From Voacanga thouarsii (Eukaryota; Streptophyta; Magnoliopsida; Gentianales; Apocynaceae), in NCBI GenBank assembly GCA_026120185.1, contig JANUWF010001625.1, forward strand, positions 868,001-932,000: 64,000 nucleotides of DNA. The letters are read 5' to 3'. Positions 1 to 11,851 of this stretch are shown piece after piece. A program made the translations under genes and the position numbers. Each line of letters opens with the position of its first letter. Within the stretch, counting starts at the first letter, position 1. The notes under the pieces were generated by a model. It was not told where the DNA came from. It saw only the letters and a program-made list of their open reading frames with translations, and made no database searches.

Positions 1-196
1 TCATCGTAGATTATTTCAGAATACAATAGCAACCCCAGTAACAAATAATCCCGTCATTGTCCCTTTGAAACTTATCTCCTCCTTTATTCGCATCTTTTTG
101 TACCAACTTTTGCAACTCTTCATCTTTATCTTGCTTTCCATTCAACTGTTGTAAGAAAGAAGGTTGAGTGGAGATACTCATCCTTATTTCTCCATC
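1..196 (-). mobile_element. Ty3/gypsy pol fragment, truncated by window edge
   Basis: The sequence aligns by eye with 9575-9775 inside element G1, which lies between its RNase H and integrase remnants. Shared blocks include 'cttatctcct', 'ccaacttttg' and 'actcatccttattt'. It is therefore a scrap of the same kind of minus-strand gypsy polyprotein. No open frame survives. It gives way near 197 to LTR-like sequence of family L. Confidence 0.55.
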
Positions 197-1010
197 TACT
201 AATGTGTTTAAATTTGGATATAAAAATCATATAAAAATAAGCACATTCTTAATCAGGTTTAAATTAAAATATTAACCCTAAATTACACATATGAGCAAGC
301 GTACTCATCATTAAGCATAGTAGAGGGTTTAAAATGAGTGTCGATCCTCAAGGAACAAGTATGCCTTAATCACTTTTCTTTCATTATTTAACCGACTCCA
401 TAAAGTGAAAAAGAATAAAAAATAAAATAAAATAAAAGAATATATACATGTAAAGGATGGAGAATTATGTAACTCAAACCATTATTTTGACAAACATAAC
501 CTTAAAGTACCCAATCATTATCATGACTAATTATTCCCTTGATATCATGAAGGATTAAGATATATTCACTTCTTTTTCAATCTATGAAATCACTATCTTC
601 TAGACAAATTAGCATCACATATCCTGTCTCAACTAATTCACCCAAAAGATGCATTAACCACAATCCTTGATTAAATTTTCATATCCTGGCAAATATAAAA
701 CATGAAATTAACCAATGAATCCATATCCTGGTAAACATCAATTAACCTTTAATTACCCAGTTCTTAGCAATTAACTCATTTTTCAAGCAAGTGAATAGAC
801 AACTAGTATGGAATTAATGAATTGAGACAACCACCAACCCCTTTTCTAAGCAAGTTAATAAAAACAACAACAAATTAATATGATAATCAGCATAAGTAGT
901 TAAATACTAAAAATAACAATCAATTAATCAAAAGATCAAAGTAACTCTAAAAATCATGAATACTGAAAATAATGTCAAATTACAATAAAACAATCAATAA
1001 TAAAAAAGTG
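197..1010 (-). mobile_element. Fragment of family-L LTR
   Basis: This stretch parallels 36040-36800 (LTR L2) in order and orientation: 'gtgtcgatcctcaaggaaca', then the AT/AAT-rich 'caattacccagttc'-type blocks, then 'atgtcaaattacaataaaac'. It lacks both LTR ends, so it is an internal fragment. It shows no coding potential. Confidence 0.6.
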
Positions 1011-1030
1011 CAATATACCAATTAACTATT

Positions 1031-1770
1031 ACCAACTGACCGCTGCGGTCGGTCATTATCAACTGATTACTAACTGAAATAAAAATTGGAAAAATTTAAA
1101 ACTTTTCCAACCACTTACCAAGAAACATAATCACCTGATAAATAGTTGATTGGTAAGCAATTGGTAATTGGTTGGTAATTTGGCGGGAATATATTTATCA
1201 ACCGATTACTAACTAATAACACTCGGTTAGTAATATTATCAGTTGGTAATCGGTTGGTAATTTAATGGAAAATATTTTATCAACGGATTACCAACCAAAA
1301 TATATTTGTTGGTAATGTATTCAATTGGTAATCAGTTAGTAATTTGGCGGGAAAATATTTACCAACTAATTACCAACCGATAACAATCAGTTGATAATAT
1401 ATTCAATTGGTAATCGGTAAATATTTTAATTTAAAAATTTTACCGACCGATTACTAATCAAAATGTATTGGTTGGTAATATATTTAGTTGGTAATCTATT
1501 GGTATTTTAATTTAAAAATTTTACTGACCGATTACTAACTGAAATATATATACTGTTAATATATTCAGTTGGTAATCGATTGGTATTTTAATTTTAAAAT
1601 TTTACCAGCCGATTATTAACTTAAATGTATCAGTTGGTAATATATTCAGTTGGTAAACGGTTAGTATTTTAATTTAAAAATTTTACCGACCAACTACTAA
1701 CCAAAATGTTTCGGTTGTGAACTTAATCAGTTGGTAATCGGTTGGTATTTTAATTTAATTTTTTTTAAAA
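1031..1770. repeat. 81-bp minisatellite, about eight copies, each with inverted halves
   Basis: Monomer starts (the 'accgaccgattactaac'-like block) fall near 1200, 1281, 1361, 1442, 1523, 1604 and 1685, a spacing of 81 bp. A more diverged unit lies upstream from about 1115. Each unit begins with an 'ACCGATTACTAACC'-type arm and carries 'GGTTGGTAAT' and 'GGTAATCGGTTGGTA' arms 25-60 bp later, so every monomer can fold back on itself. Units are joined by 'ttttaatttaaaaatttt' in the last five copies and by 'tttggcgggaaaatattt' in earlier ones, so there are two subtypes. A palindrome-like block 'tgaccgctgcggtcggtca' lies at the left edge. Subterminal arrays of this kind occur in plant CACTA and other DNA transposons. 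That assignment is inference, since no terminal inverted repeat was seen. Confidence 0.8.
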
Positions 1771-1778
1771 TTGAAATA

Positions 1779-1899
1779 TGCCACGTGGCAGAATGGTTTG
1801 CCATGTGGTGCCACGCTATAAAATCCTTCCCTTTCTTATGTGTGACCAAGAGTAGAACCTGCGTCTCCATTGTGGAGGCACAGTGTTCCACCACTGTGC
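1779..1899. promoter_or_regulatory. Cluster of short perfect palindromes with a TATA-like site
   Basis: TGCCACGTGGCA (1779-1790) is a perfect 12-bp palindrome containing the plant G-box core CACGTG. CTATAAAAT at 1816-1824 has the form of a TATA box. Two small stems follow: CTCCA-ttg-TGGAG (1865-1877) and GCACAGTG-ttccac-CACTGTGC (1878-1899). Only the symmetry is seen directly. A promoter role, perhaps for the DNA transposon that owns the 81-bp array, is a guess. A short 80-codon frame overlaps (1731-1973), but I do not regard it as a gene. Confidence 0.3.
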
Positions 1900-2875
1900 T
1901 GCATCATTGTTTGTGCAAATTGAAAGCACAAATTATATTTATTTACTTCTTACAAAATATTACAATTATATGAAATACACTTCTAAAATTTGTAAATTTT
2001 GATTTAAATAAATAAATAAAGTAAATTTTTTTTATCACTTTTGTTTTTTGAAAATTTTTCATTTTTAATTTGCTTCTATTTATAAGAGTGTATAATTATT
2101 TTGTACATATATTTCTAAATGATAAAATTTTTATTTTTTAATTAATAATAAAAGTAACAAATTTTTTCATGCCTTTAGTTTAGAATTTCTTAGTTATAAA
2201 TTTTTTTAATATAATAAATTTTTTTTGAATTTAGAAGACTCAGTTCAGAATTTTGTAATTATGTAAATATTCATAACTAAATAGACATTAAACAATTTAT
2301 CAATTAGGTGTATTAAATTTAACAATCAAAAAGTAATATTACATATGTACACATAATTTTATTAATAGGTATAATTGTTATTCTTTTTATGATAATGTAA
2401 TAGCTATTACTTTATTTGTATGACAATATAAATATGTAGACGTCATGTATATGTGTAGGATGTGTTTCCATCATATTTATACTTTTCTATATACATGCAC
2501 ATATATAAATAGTAATTACTGTAAATCATACAAAATTAAATAAGTATTATCTTTATTAATGCATATAAATTGTCAATATATTCCTAAATTTGATTCTTTT
2601 ATTTTATATTCAAGTTGATAAACTTTTAAATTTATATAATATACAACAAATATTATAAAACTAACAAGTTTCTAGTATAAAAAGTAGAAATACTTTCTAA
2701 AGTTACTATTTTTGTTCCATACTTTTAATTACTATATCACATTTTGCCTTTCGTATACATGCACATATATAAATTGTAATTATTATAGATAAAATTTATA
2801 TATTTTCAATCTATATATGAATGTATATTGAGACTTAAGGTCATATATTAGTTAATTATTAATGTATTTAGTCAT

Positions 2876-3215
2876 TACTTGAATCCCTGTATTTTTTAAC
2901 TTAGTTCTCTTGGATAATTATATTTAAGTCCCTAAAGTTTCTAAAAGAAACCCTTACCACCATAAATTTTTTTAAGCACAACTTATTTTAAATATCTTTA
3001 GAAAAATAAAGAGACAAGTGTAAAAATAAATAAATAAACATTTAAAACAATTATTTCAATCTTTATATTTTTTAACTTAGTTCATTTAGATAATTATATC
3101 TAAGTCCCTAAAGTTTTCCGAAGAAATTCTTAGGGCCACAAGTTTTCAAAAATATTATTTGATTCATTATATTTTGTAACTTAGTTCATTTAGATAATTA
3201 TATCTAATTATATTT
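2876..3215. repeat. Three dispersed copies of a ~60-bp direct repeat
   Basis: Copies begin near 2885, 3060 and 3165. They share 'tattttttaacttagttc', then 'agataattatatctaa', and in the first two 'gtccctaaagtttt'. Spacing is irregular (about 175 and 105 bp). The blocks resemble degenerate ends of a low-copy transposon. The family is not identified. Confidence 0.5.
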
Positions 3216-3289
3216 AATAAATATTTTCAATTAAATTACATAATAAATATTTTTTAACTATATGTTTTATTATTATCATTATAAATTGT

Positions 3290-3420
3290 TATGTTTAAAT
3301 TACATTAATATAAATATACTTTATTAAATTACATTAGTATAAATATACATTAATTAAATTACATTAATCTAAATATACTTTATTATTATTATTATCATTA
3401 TACAATGTTATGTTTAACTA
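3290..3420. repeat. AT-rich short tandem repeat
   Basis: Three successive units of 'aaattacattaatataaata' type (about 3296, 3325, 3355) lie between two copies of 'ttattatcattata' followed by 'tgttatgttta'. There is no coding content. Confidence 0.5.
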
Positions 3421-4231
3421 TATGCTTGAGTTACTTTTAATGAAGATAGGTATTAATGTCATTATTAAACATTTTGAAAAAAAATCTATAGATAATTATT
3501 TACAAATTTGAATTAATCGCACTATTTCTAATACTATTATAGTATTAGTCAAATAGAATAATGTTTGTAGTATATAAAATAGTCGTATTGTATAATGCTT
3601 GATGATTAAATTTATTCATAAATTATAAATTTTAATTTTAATTAAATTATATAATAAATATTTTTAAGAGAAAAAGAAGAAAAATTTTGCATAACAAATT
3701 TTGTTATATTGTATATGAAAAAATAGTTCTATTTAATATTTGATTATTAAATTTATTCATAGTTTATAAATTAATAATTTAATTAAATTACATAATAGAT
3801 ATTTATTTCAGAAAAAAAGAAACAAACTTAATTATTCAACTTTTAATTTAAAAATAAAAATATCAAAATTTAATTTTAAAAATTAGAGACAAATTTGATA
3901 CGAAATAGAGATAATAACAAAATTTTCGTTTCAATCTCAACATGTGTTTTCAATCTCTAACTTATTTATTATTCAAAAAGAATTAATATGAATTTAAAAT
4001 AGAATGTAATATTTTTGTGTAGAAATATATGTGCATATTAAAAAAAATTAAAGATATGATATATATTATTTCTTTTTTTGACAACAAAAGTTATTGGAAA
4101 TATCAATGCAATTAATTATATTACAGTGACATTAATTAATAAGAAAATTTCATTAATTATGTTTGTGTGTGTATGTATGAATATATATATATATATGCGT
4201 GTATATATATGTATATATATTCATATATTTA

Positions 4232-4267
4232 TGTGTGTGTGTGTGTGTGTGTGTACTTCAAAATGTA

Positions 4268-4318
<51 letters not shown>
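4232..4318. repeat. Compound (TG)n microsatellite
   Basis: Two uninterrupted TG/GT runs (4232-4254 and 4270-4318) are separated by 'acttcaaaatgtata' and flanked by TA/TATG repeats. The open frames across them (4078-4452, rich in Cys-Val) are artefacts of the dinucleotide repeat. Confidence 0.95.
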
Positions 4319-4320
<2 letters not shown>

Positions 4321-4522
4321 ATATATATACACGTTTGTTCTTGTATATTTATGATTGTAATTGTGTATGTGTGTGTGGGTTATATTGTGTATGAATTTAT
4401 ATATATGTATAAATTATTTAATAAAAAAGATAATATAATTGATAGTATATAAAATTTTAAAATTATATAAATATACAAAATATTTTTTTGTGTTGAATAT
4501 AAATATACAAATTTTTGTTGTG

Positions 4523-4632
4523 TTTCGTAGCTAATCCGTGGCTATTTGCCACGGATTTACCACGAAATCACAAAATTGCTACTAATCCCTGGCAAATCCA
4601 CGGAATATTATCACGAATTTGCCACGATTTTT
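4523..4632. mobile_element. DNA-transposon-like subterminal repeats with hairpin
   Basis: Arms at 4523-4542 and 4548-4567 form an imperfect hairpin built on 'AATCCGTGGC' and 'GCCACGGATT' with outer 'TTTCGT' and 'ACGAAA'. Further 'GGCAAATCC', 'CACGAATTT' and 'GCCACGA' motifs follow to 4627. Repeated GCCACG-type subterminal motifs are characteristic of plant CACTA (En/Spm) elements. I see neither a CACTA terminus nor a transposase, so only a remnant is claimed. Confidence 0.45.
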
Positions 4633-4689
4633 TTTTTATTCCAATTGTTTTGGAGATAATCTACTCAAACACATAGAAAAAATCACCTC

Positions 4690-4988
4690 CACCAGATCAG
4701 AATTCCCAATTTCTTCTTCCTCCCACTTCCTCCTCCTACCTTCTGGACCACCCCCAAGCTGGTGTTCCCCATCCCTCCCCCCGGCGCCCCCTGTCCCGAC
4801 TTCCCTTTCCCCCGCCACCTGCCACACCCCACGGCCAGCCACCCCCACCAGATCTAAGCCAGCCCCCCTGTCTCGACTTCCACTCCCCCGCCCCCTTCTC
4901 CCATCCCGACTACCCCTTCCCCCGCCGCCAAACACCCTCGTGGCAGCCACCCCTGCACCCAGCTATCCCTGCGGCCAGCCACCCCCGC
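4690..4988. repeat. C-rich, low-complexity block
   Basis: About 300 bp of strongly C-rich sequence in an otherwise AT-rich region. It leaves open frames on both strands (4619-5011 plus, Pro/Ser-rich; 4636-4950 minus, Gly/Arg-rich), as expected from base composition alone. It abuts the GCCACG hairpin on the left and the truncated G1 LTR at about 4989 on the right, so it probably belongs to the same DNA transposon. No domain is recognisable. Confidence 0.5.
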
Positions 4989-7900
4989 CGCGACGTTTTT
5001 TTGTCGTTTGATCAATTTGTTCATTTTCCTTTTTCCACATCCTTCCTCCCTTCATAAACAAGGGATTCACATCATGTTTACCTAATTAATTTATCCAGAA
5101 TCACAAAAGTAGTCCCCCTTAAGTCCATTCAATTTCGGACTACTTTCTAGAATTTCACTGGTTTGACACACCATTTTATTTTACACATAACTTTCAATTG
5201 ACAGCTCCGATTTGGCTCCATGATACAACAAAATGACTGTAAGACACTTAAATTTAATTCAGTATATGCCTTTTTTAGAGTTCTGGTTCCAGTATCACGC
5301 TACTGGGCAAAAACTGCGTCAGTAGTTTTGACTTAGTTTCACTATTCATTCTTTCCTTAACATTCTGCAATTTTCCAGTTTGACACCCTAACTTGTTTTG
5401 CCCATAAATTTTAATCCACAAATCCAAATGATGTCAAAACAATTGTAAAATATCCCTAAGACATTCATTTACATGTTCCAATTCATGGAGTACCAATTCC
5501 GTTGTCCATTTTGTTCAGTTTTGAACACAAAGATCCAGCAGTAAAATCCCGTTACTGATTTGGCACCTTTTACTATTTTCCCCATAACTTTTGATCCGTA
5601 AATCCGATTAACCTCAAACTTGTTCTAAAATGTCTCTATGATCCTTAGCTACAAAGATACATGCCTTCTTTTTTCAAATCTAGAAACTTTACAGATTTAC
5701 TGAACTTAAAACCTACCCGAATTTTCTGCACCCAAGGACAGCTTTCACACAACTTCACCTAACTAGTTTCCGTAATTCACTCATAAACTTCTCACAATAT
5801 ATATACCAAAATGATCTCCATGCTTTATATAATAACTTTACTTCAAGTAAGGTAGATCTTTACCTTTTCTTTGTTGCGTTTGGAGGCTGAACAGTCTAAG
5901 CATCTTCTTGCTTTTCTATTCTTTTTTTCTCTCCTCTCTATTTCCGATTTCTATTTCTTCTCTATTTCCTTTTCTTTTCTCTTCTCTCTTTTCTCTCTTG
6001 TTTTCTCCGAAATTCTAGCTATCTAAAGCCATTTTAGTTGGCCTTCATGGCCTATATATAGAGGAATATGGTCTTCAAGTCATAGGTGCATTAAATGGCA
6101 TTAACAGTTGGAAGCCCTTGATTGGTGCACTTAGCTCCTTAGGTGTTCTTTGGAATATTCAAGAGTTCTATGGAATTCTTTAGAAAGTTCTTGCATGAAT
6201 GTTCTTGTAACCATTAATAGAATCAACCCTTGGTGAGTTTTCATTGGTCCATATGGTGATGAAGTGTAGAAATTCCTAGAATTAATAGATATTTTCTAAT
6301 CTTGCTTGGCCATGCATATTCAACCATGATTAACTTACTCAAATCAATATTAGCTTAATTAAGCTTGGTCAAATGAGGTCAAAAAGGTGATTCAACTTGG
6401 TCAAGATTGTCATGCTTGTGGGCCATCCTTATTTATTTCTTGTGGGCCCTCTAAATTATCTCAACTTATCACAATCAATGAAATAGAAACACTTGACCTC
6501 ATTAATCAATCAAATAGAAGCACTTGTCCTCGTTAACCAATCACGAAACAACGCTTATTTTCATCCACCAATCATAAGAAGACACGCGTCCCATTTCCAA
6601 CTGTAATTTTCTATTTTTTTCAAAAATGACCAAAATCAGGTCCGTAATGGAAAAATATTTTATTTCACTATCCAACTCCAAAAATTCAATGGAATCCATT
6701 GGTATCAATTAAATTCTTCAATTTCCTCTCTACTTGGTCAAATTTGCAGTCGAAGTCACGAATGCGGTCAAAATGACAAAAATGCCCTCGATACCCCCGT
6801 GTAGCATGTTTTGCACCAAAACGTGCATGCAAAATGTGTGTCTCATTATACCGATTAATTTCCCTCTCTAAAGTACCCTAAAATTCTTATTTTATTAATC
6901 TTAATAGCCATTCAAAAATTTAGGGTACGGGTAGAACAAATCCAATAATTACGTCCAGGTCCCGACAAAACTTTATTTCACCAAAGTATTCGTCCCAATA
7001 CACCGATCAACTTTTTTTCTGGCCATTGATATAAATTCTCATCCGATTACTGGTAGTAGAAAATCGAAAGTAAAAAGGTGGGGTGTTACAGGGACCGCCA
7101 AAGCCAATATATTGGGGCAACCGGAAGCTAAGAGAAGGTTGGGAAAGAGTTACAGGCAATGTAAAAGAGAATCCACAAATGAGTAGGAATGTAAAATGCT
7201 TCAAGTACTTAGGGTATGGACACACTTTCCATGGGTGCCCGCAGAAAAATTGATGTTCATTAATAGTCAAGGTGAGGTCACTTCGCAAAAAGAAGGTTAT
7301 CTTGGAAAGAAAAAAGGAAAAATTGAGAATGATAATAATGGAAGTGATGAAAATGGAGATACAATTAAGGTTGCACCATTTTACCCTCCTAGGGGTACTG
7401 CTATAAAAGATATGGAGGCTTGTATTGTTAAAGAATGAAGGAACCAACAAAGAAACAACATTTTCACCTTAAAATGCCAAATCCAACGTAGGTCATATGT
7501 AGTGATTCTTGATAAATGAAGTTGGACCAATATTATGAGCGCTAGTTTAGTTAAAGAATTAGAGATAAAAGTGACTAAGTATCTAAAGCTCTATTGTTTA
7601 CAATGGTTCAATGAAAGTGGAAAAATGAGATATAACAAGAAAGTACTTGTGATCTTTGAGGTAAAGGAATGAAATGATAAAGTTCTATACGATGTGGTAC
7701 CCATACTTGTCATATACTCTTAGGAAGACCATGGAAATTTAATAGCAGTATGATGTATGATAGAAGAAGAAATACATATATAATCCACAAAATGAGAAAG
7801 AAGTACACACTTTTATACCCAACTCTAACTGTGGTGTCTGAGGAACAAAATAAAATGGGTGCAAGAGAATAGATACAAAGGGTCCAAATGGATAGTCAAA

Positions 7901-8300
7901 CCTAAGAGAAAGAAGATCAAAATGGAGATGAGAAATAGATGGCAAGAGGAAAAAGAAATAATGGGGGGAAGGATGAGAGAATGAAAACAAAGTGGGAGAA
8001 AAGCGAAGAGAGAGGGGAAAATTTAAAAGAACCAATGTAGGCATTGAGCCACAAAGGAAAGAAGGCGAAGCTGGGGGATATAATGAGCGACAGAGAAAAA
8101 TGAGAAAGGATCCATTAGCTTTGAAGAGTGAAGGTATTGACATGAAGCGGATTTATATACATTCACATATTTTTCCATGAAAATGCACTTGATTTTTCTC
8201 TTTGGCAAGTATTGATTCGAGGATGGATTATTTTGAAGAAGGGAGAAATGATAGAAATCGTCTCCCTTACAAATCAGAAGTAAAATGGTGGGGTGTTACA
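4989..8300 (-). mobile_element. G1 left LTR (3' LTR of minus-strand element), 5'-truncated, chimeric
   Basis: 4989-7090 is collinear with 14468-16552 in the right LTR, with only scattered mismatches. It starts abruptly at the C-rich block, so the part matching 12697-14467 is missing. An LTR-type terminus 'GGTGGGGTGTTACA' occurs twice, at 7090 and at 8300. Between them lies a gag-protease fragment of another family (7091-8262). A polypurine tract follows the second terminus immediately, so 8300 is the functional LTR edge. The sequence includes CT-rich stretches near 5910-6005. The LTR ends form an 11-bp terminal inverted repeat with the right LTR start (TGTAACACCCC). Confidence 0.7.
7091..8262 (+). 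pseudogene. R-family gag zinc knuckle-protease fragment inside the G1 LTR (copy A)
   Basis: Plus-strand remnant of a gypsy polyprotein. A gag zinc knuckle at 7197-7238 reads C-F-K-Y-L-G-Y-G-H-T-F-H-G-C, with the second cysteine replaced by tyrosine. Protease follows, with C-H-I-L-L-G-R-P-W-K-F from 7708. A Lys/Glu-rich region comes next, then a polypurine tract (8235-8248) and the first 14 bp of an R-family LTR (TGATAGAAATCGTC, 8249-8262). The frame is broken by several stops, including one near the protease active site. The order matches the plus-strand element at 40937-43290. Reverse-strand frames here (7007-7450, 7739-8143) are shadows. Copy B at 16553-17726 shares the tyrosine substitution. 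Confidence 0.7.
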
Positions 8301-8316
8301 TCCTCCCCTCCTTACA
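8301..8316 (-). other. G1 polypurine tract
   Basis: On the minus strand the tract reads TGTAAGGAGGGGAGGA directly before the LTR edge. It is the priming site for plus-strand DNA synthesis in LTR retrotransposons. It fixes element orientation as minus and matches the tract of T1 at 47998-48012. Confidence 0.75.
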
Positions 8317-11300
8317 AAAATTTCAACCTAAAAATTTGGCTTATTCTTGGAATAACTCTAGGTCCTTTTTCAATACCCTCGCTTTTGTTTTTCCCAAGTT
8401 GCATCTTACACAGCATGATGATTCCATGATACTTGTACAATTGGAATTTTCTCATTCCACAATTTCTTTTCATCATACTTCACGATCTTAACAGGCTCTT
8501 CCTCATTCTTCAAGCTTAGAGTCAATTCAATGGGGTTCTTTATTCAAAATTTGGGCAAGATTAGCCACATAATTTCGAAGTTGAGATACATAAATCGTAC
8601 CATGAATAACTTGAAATTCTGCTGGTAACTTTAAACCGATAGGCTACTTTCTCAATCCTCTCAATACAGTCTAGTGTATTTTCTTGTTCTTTGATTCCCT
8701 ATTGTCATTGTGGAGCTAACTTCAAGAATACATGATTTCATTCTACAAATTCTAAATCTCTCTTACGTCGATTCGTATGACCTTTTTGTCTATTCTGAAC
8801 CGCCTCTAATTTAATATTAATTATCTTCACAGCATGTCGGACTTTTTCAAGTCTCAAAGCATCATGTTCACCCATTCTTCTTTTTGGACTTCATTCCTTC
8901 CATAAAGAGCTTCAAATGGGACCATTCCAATGGTTATTTGATAACTATTATTGTATATGAATTCTGCATATGCTAAATTATCAATCTACTTGACTCCAAA
9001 ATTCATAATGCAGGCTTAGAACATGTCTTCCAAAATTCCATTTACTCGTTTTGTCTGTCCATACTCACATAGGTACGCTGCTATGCTGAACTTTATTGTG
9101 GTCCCATACCTCTACTGCAGCTTAGTCGAAAACTTTTGAGGTAAATCTAGGATCTCGATCTGACACAATACTAGATGGTACTCATGTAGTTTGATTACTT
9201 CCTCCATATAGATTTCACTTAACTGCTGTAAGGAATTTCGTTAATTAATAGAAATGAAATGAGCAAACTTAGCCAGTCGATCCAACATCACCCAATAGTA
9301 TCTTGCCGCTCCACTTTCATAAGTAATCTTGTAATGAGGTCTATAATAATTTTATTCCATTTCCACCATGGAGTAGATAATGGTTGTAACCCTCTAGGCC
9401 ATTGTTGATTGGCTTTTCTTTTTTTGACAGATTAAACATTGTTTACAAAGTCCAAATTATCCTTTTCCTTACCAATCCACCAATAATGCTGTTTTAGGTT
9501 CTAATACATCTCTGCGGCTCCTTGATGGGTGGTATACTTACTCCAAGGTGCCTCCGCTAGACATCTTATCTCCTTGCATATTGTTTCAAAATACAATGCC
9601 AGCCCAGTAGCCATTAATCCTATCATCATCCTTTCAGAACTTATCTCCTTTGTATTCACCTAATTTGGCACCAACTTTTGTACTCTTCATCTTCATCTTG
9701 CTCTCTCTCTGACTATTGTAGGAAGGCAGGTTAAATAGAAGTATTACTCATCCTTATTTATCCGTCTATTGCAAACACTTCTAATTCCGAAATTTGCAAC
9801 ATCTGAAGAGTTGATAAATTTGCCTCCCTACTAAGGGAATTTACTATTGTGTTTGCTTTTCCAGGATGATATTTAATTAGACGTTGAAATCCTTCCAAAA
9901 ATTCCATCCATTAACTTTACCTTATGTTCAAATCCTTTCGAGTTAAAGCACACTTCAATCTCTTGAGGTTGGTAGAGATTTCTAACTCAACTCCACATAA
10001 ATAATATCTCTACTCCAAAAGGGCAAACACAATAGCAACTAACTCCAAATCATGTATAATGTAATTCTCTTCATGAAGTTTCCATTTCCTAAAGATATAA
10101 GCTATCCCTTTCTTTCCTATATCAATACTTCTCTCAATCCTTCCTTTGACATATTTGTGTACTCCTCATAAGGCTTATCCATCATTGGCAATGTTAAAAC
10201 AGGAGTAGAGCTTAATTCTTTTCTCAACTCCCGATATTTTCCCTTATATTTTCTAGTCCAAACATAAGGAACTTTCTTTTGGGTGAGTCGACTTAAGTAA
10301 AGCTATCTTAGGAAATTTCTTAGTCGATCTTTGATAATATCCTGTAAATCTCAGAAAATATCATATTCAGATAGAATCTCAGGATGTTTCCAGTTCATCA
10401 CTATTTTAACTTTTTCAGGATCTACTGTACTTGCGATTTTGGATATCATATGTCCTAAGAATGCTACTTCTTGTAGCTAAGACTCACACTTACTAAATTT
10501 TCTATATAGTTTGGACTACCTTAACTTTCCTAATACTTTCTAAAGATTATTTTTCATGATCTTAGGGATCTTTGGAGTACACTAGAATATCATCTATGAA
10601 TAGAGCCACAAACTGGGCTGAGATGTCCGGAGCGTTAGATCTACGAAACGACAGGCATCAGTGATACCCAAGAGGCATCACTACAAGCTCAAAAGTCCAT
10701 ATCATGTTAAATACAGTTTTTAGTATATTTTCTCTTCGAATCTGAACTTAATAATATCCTTGCCTCAAGTCTAACTTTGAGAATCATCCTGTCCTTCATA
10801 ACTGATCAAACAATTCATCAATCATGGGCAATGGATATTTATTCTCTCTCTCTCTCTTTTTTTTTTTTTTTTGCATTTAACATCATAAAATATGTATACA
10901 TTTGTGGTAACTCAACTTTCTTTCTAACAAACAAGATGGGTACTCCCCAAAGTGGAGTACTAGCCAATGGAATTCTGGCTCCATTAAATCCTTTATTTAT
11001 TTCTTAAACTCTTGCAATTTTGTAGGTACCATTTAATAAGGAGTTCCTGAAATTAGCTTTGCCAATGTCACTAACTCAATACAAAATTCTACTTCTCTCT
11101 TTAGAGGTAATTCCTTCAATTTTACTAGAAAAACATCCAAATACTCATTTATAATAGGAATTTCTTCAAGTTTCTTAACCCCTCCGGCTTATTAATTACA
11201 CATGCCTAATACACTATTTCCAATTATCTTCTGGGCCTTGAGTCCCGATATACAAGTATTACTTTTCCTTCCAGTCTCGTCTACAATTTCCAATATAGGT

Positions 11301-11800
11301 TTTCAGGTTGACAGAATTGTACTACTTTATATCTTCAGTCAACTTGATTACGATGCTGGGCTAGCCAATCCATGCTCAAGATAGCATCGTAGTCCTCTAT
11401 GGGTAGGCATATCAAATCTCCTCCAAAATTTCACTTCCTACTAAGATCTTGCATTCCTCATGTACTTTCTCACTATTCATTTATTTTGCCAATGGGGCAC
11501 TGACAAGAATTTCTCATGAAAGTTTCTTCCTCCTTTTTATTTCCATAGCATCAAGAAATACATTAGCATTAAGGAATGGGTAAAATCTACCAATATATTA
11601 GCATCATGATTTAAAGCTAAAGAGTGTGACTTTCACTATTAGACATAATCATCCACCTTCTTTGATACAATCACTGGAGCATTTACTTGGTTTAGTAGAT
11701 TCGGCTATAGGAATATGAGCCTATCTAGGTTCTCTTTTTCTAGTCCTAACCCCTGTTGCTGATTATTTCTTCCTGGTCGACTTTATCCTCCTATCCTTTG
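8317..11800 (-). pseudogene. G1 pol remnant (protease, RT, RNase H, integrase), heavily decayed
   Basis: Conceptual minus-strand translation shows scattered but ordered gypsy pol blocks: a protease-end block near 11340-11400, the RT entry block (P-L-W-G-V-P-I-L-F-V-R-K-K) near 10930-10965, the RT palm and thumb below 10700, RNase H near 10000-10100 and integrase near 8800-9300. Stops and frameshifts occur every few dozen codons. The similarity to T1 and G2 in block order supports a Tekay/Del-type chromovirus. No chromodomain could be read confidently. It cannot make functional protein. Confidence 0.65.
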
Positions 11801-11809
11801 GAGGTGAGG

Positions 11810-11851
11810 GCAATTAAAACTCTTATGCCCTTCCTTCCTACAGTTAACACA
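11810..11851 (-). pseudogene. G1 gag zinc knuckle
   Basis: The minus-strand translation reads C-V-N-C-R-K-E-G-H-K-S-F-N-C, a canonical CX2CX4HX4C nucleic-acid-binding knuckle of retroviral-type Gag. All four zinc ligands are intact although the flanking gag frame contains stops. The main structural part of gag, expected between here and the leader ORF at 12102, is short or missing, so a deletion is likely. Confidence 0.75.

Larger units (their letters stand above)
1900..4140. other. AT-rich DNA without recognisable genes
   Basis: The stretch is very AT-rich, with many homopolymer runs and stops in all frames. Apart from the short direct repeats listed separately, I see no domain, RNA gene or LTR edge in it. 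Confidence 0.6.

Noticed and set aside
1115..1765. CRISPR-like regular repeats
   Set aside because: Whole 81-bp units repeat with no unique spacers, and the context is plant DNA.
4078..4452. 124-codon Cys/Val-rich open frame
   Set aside because: It is produced by the GT/TA microsatellite; no coding signature.
4619..5011. Pro-rich plus-strand and Gly/Arg-rich minus-strand frames
   Set aside because: Both arise from the C-rich block; no domain, and the frame runs into the G1 LTR.
7007..8208. Several minus-strand frames of 60-147 codons
   Set aside because: They are reverse shadows of the plus-strand gag-protease fragment, repeated in copy B at 16574-17607.
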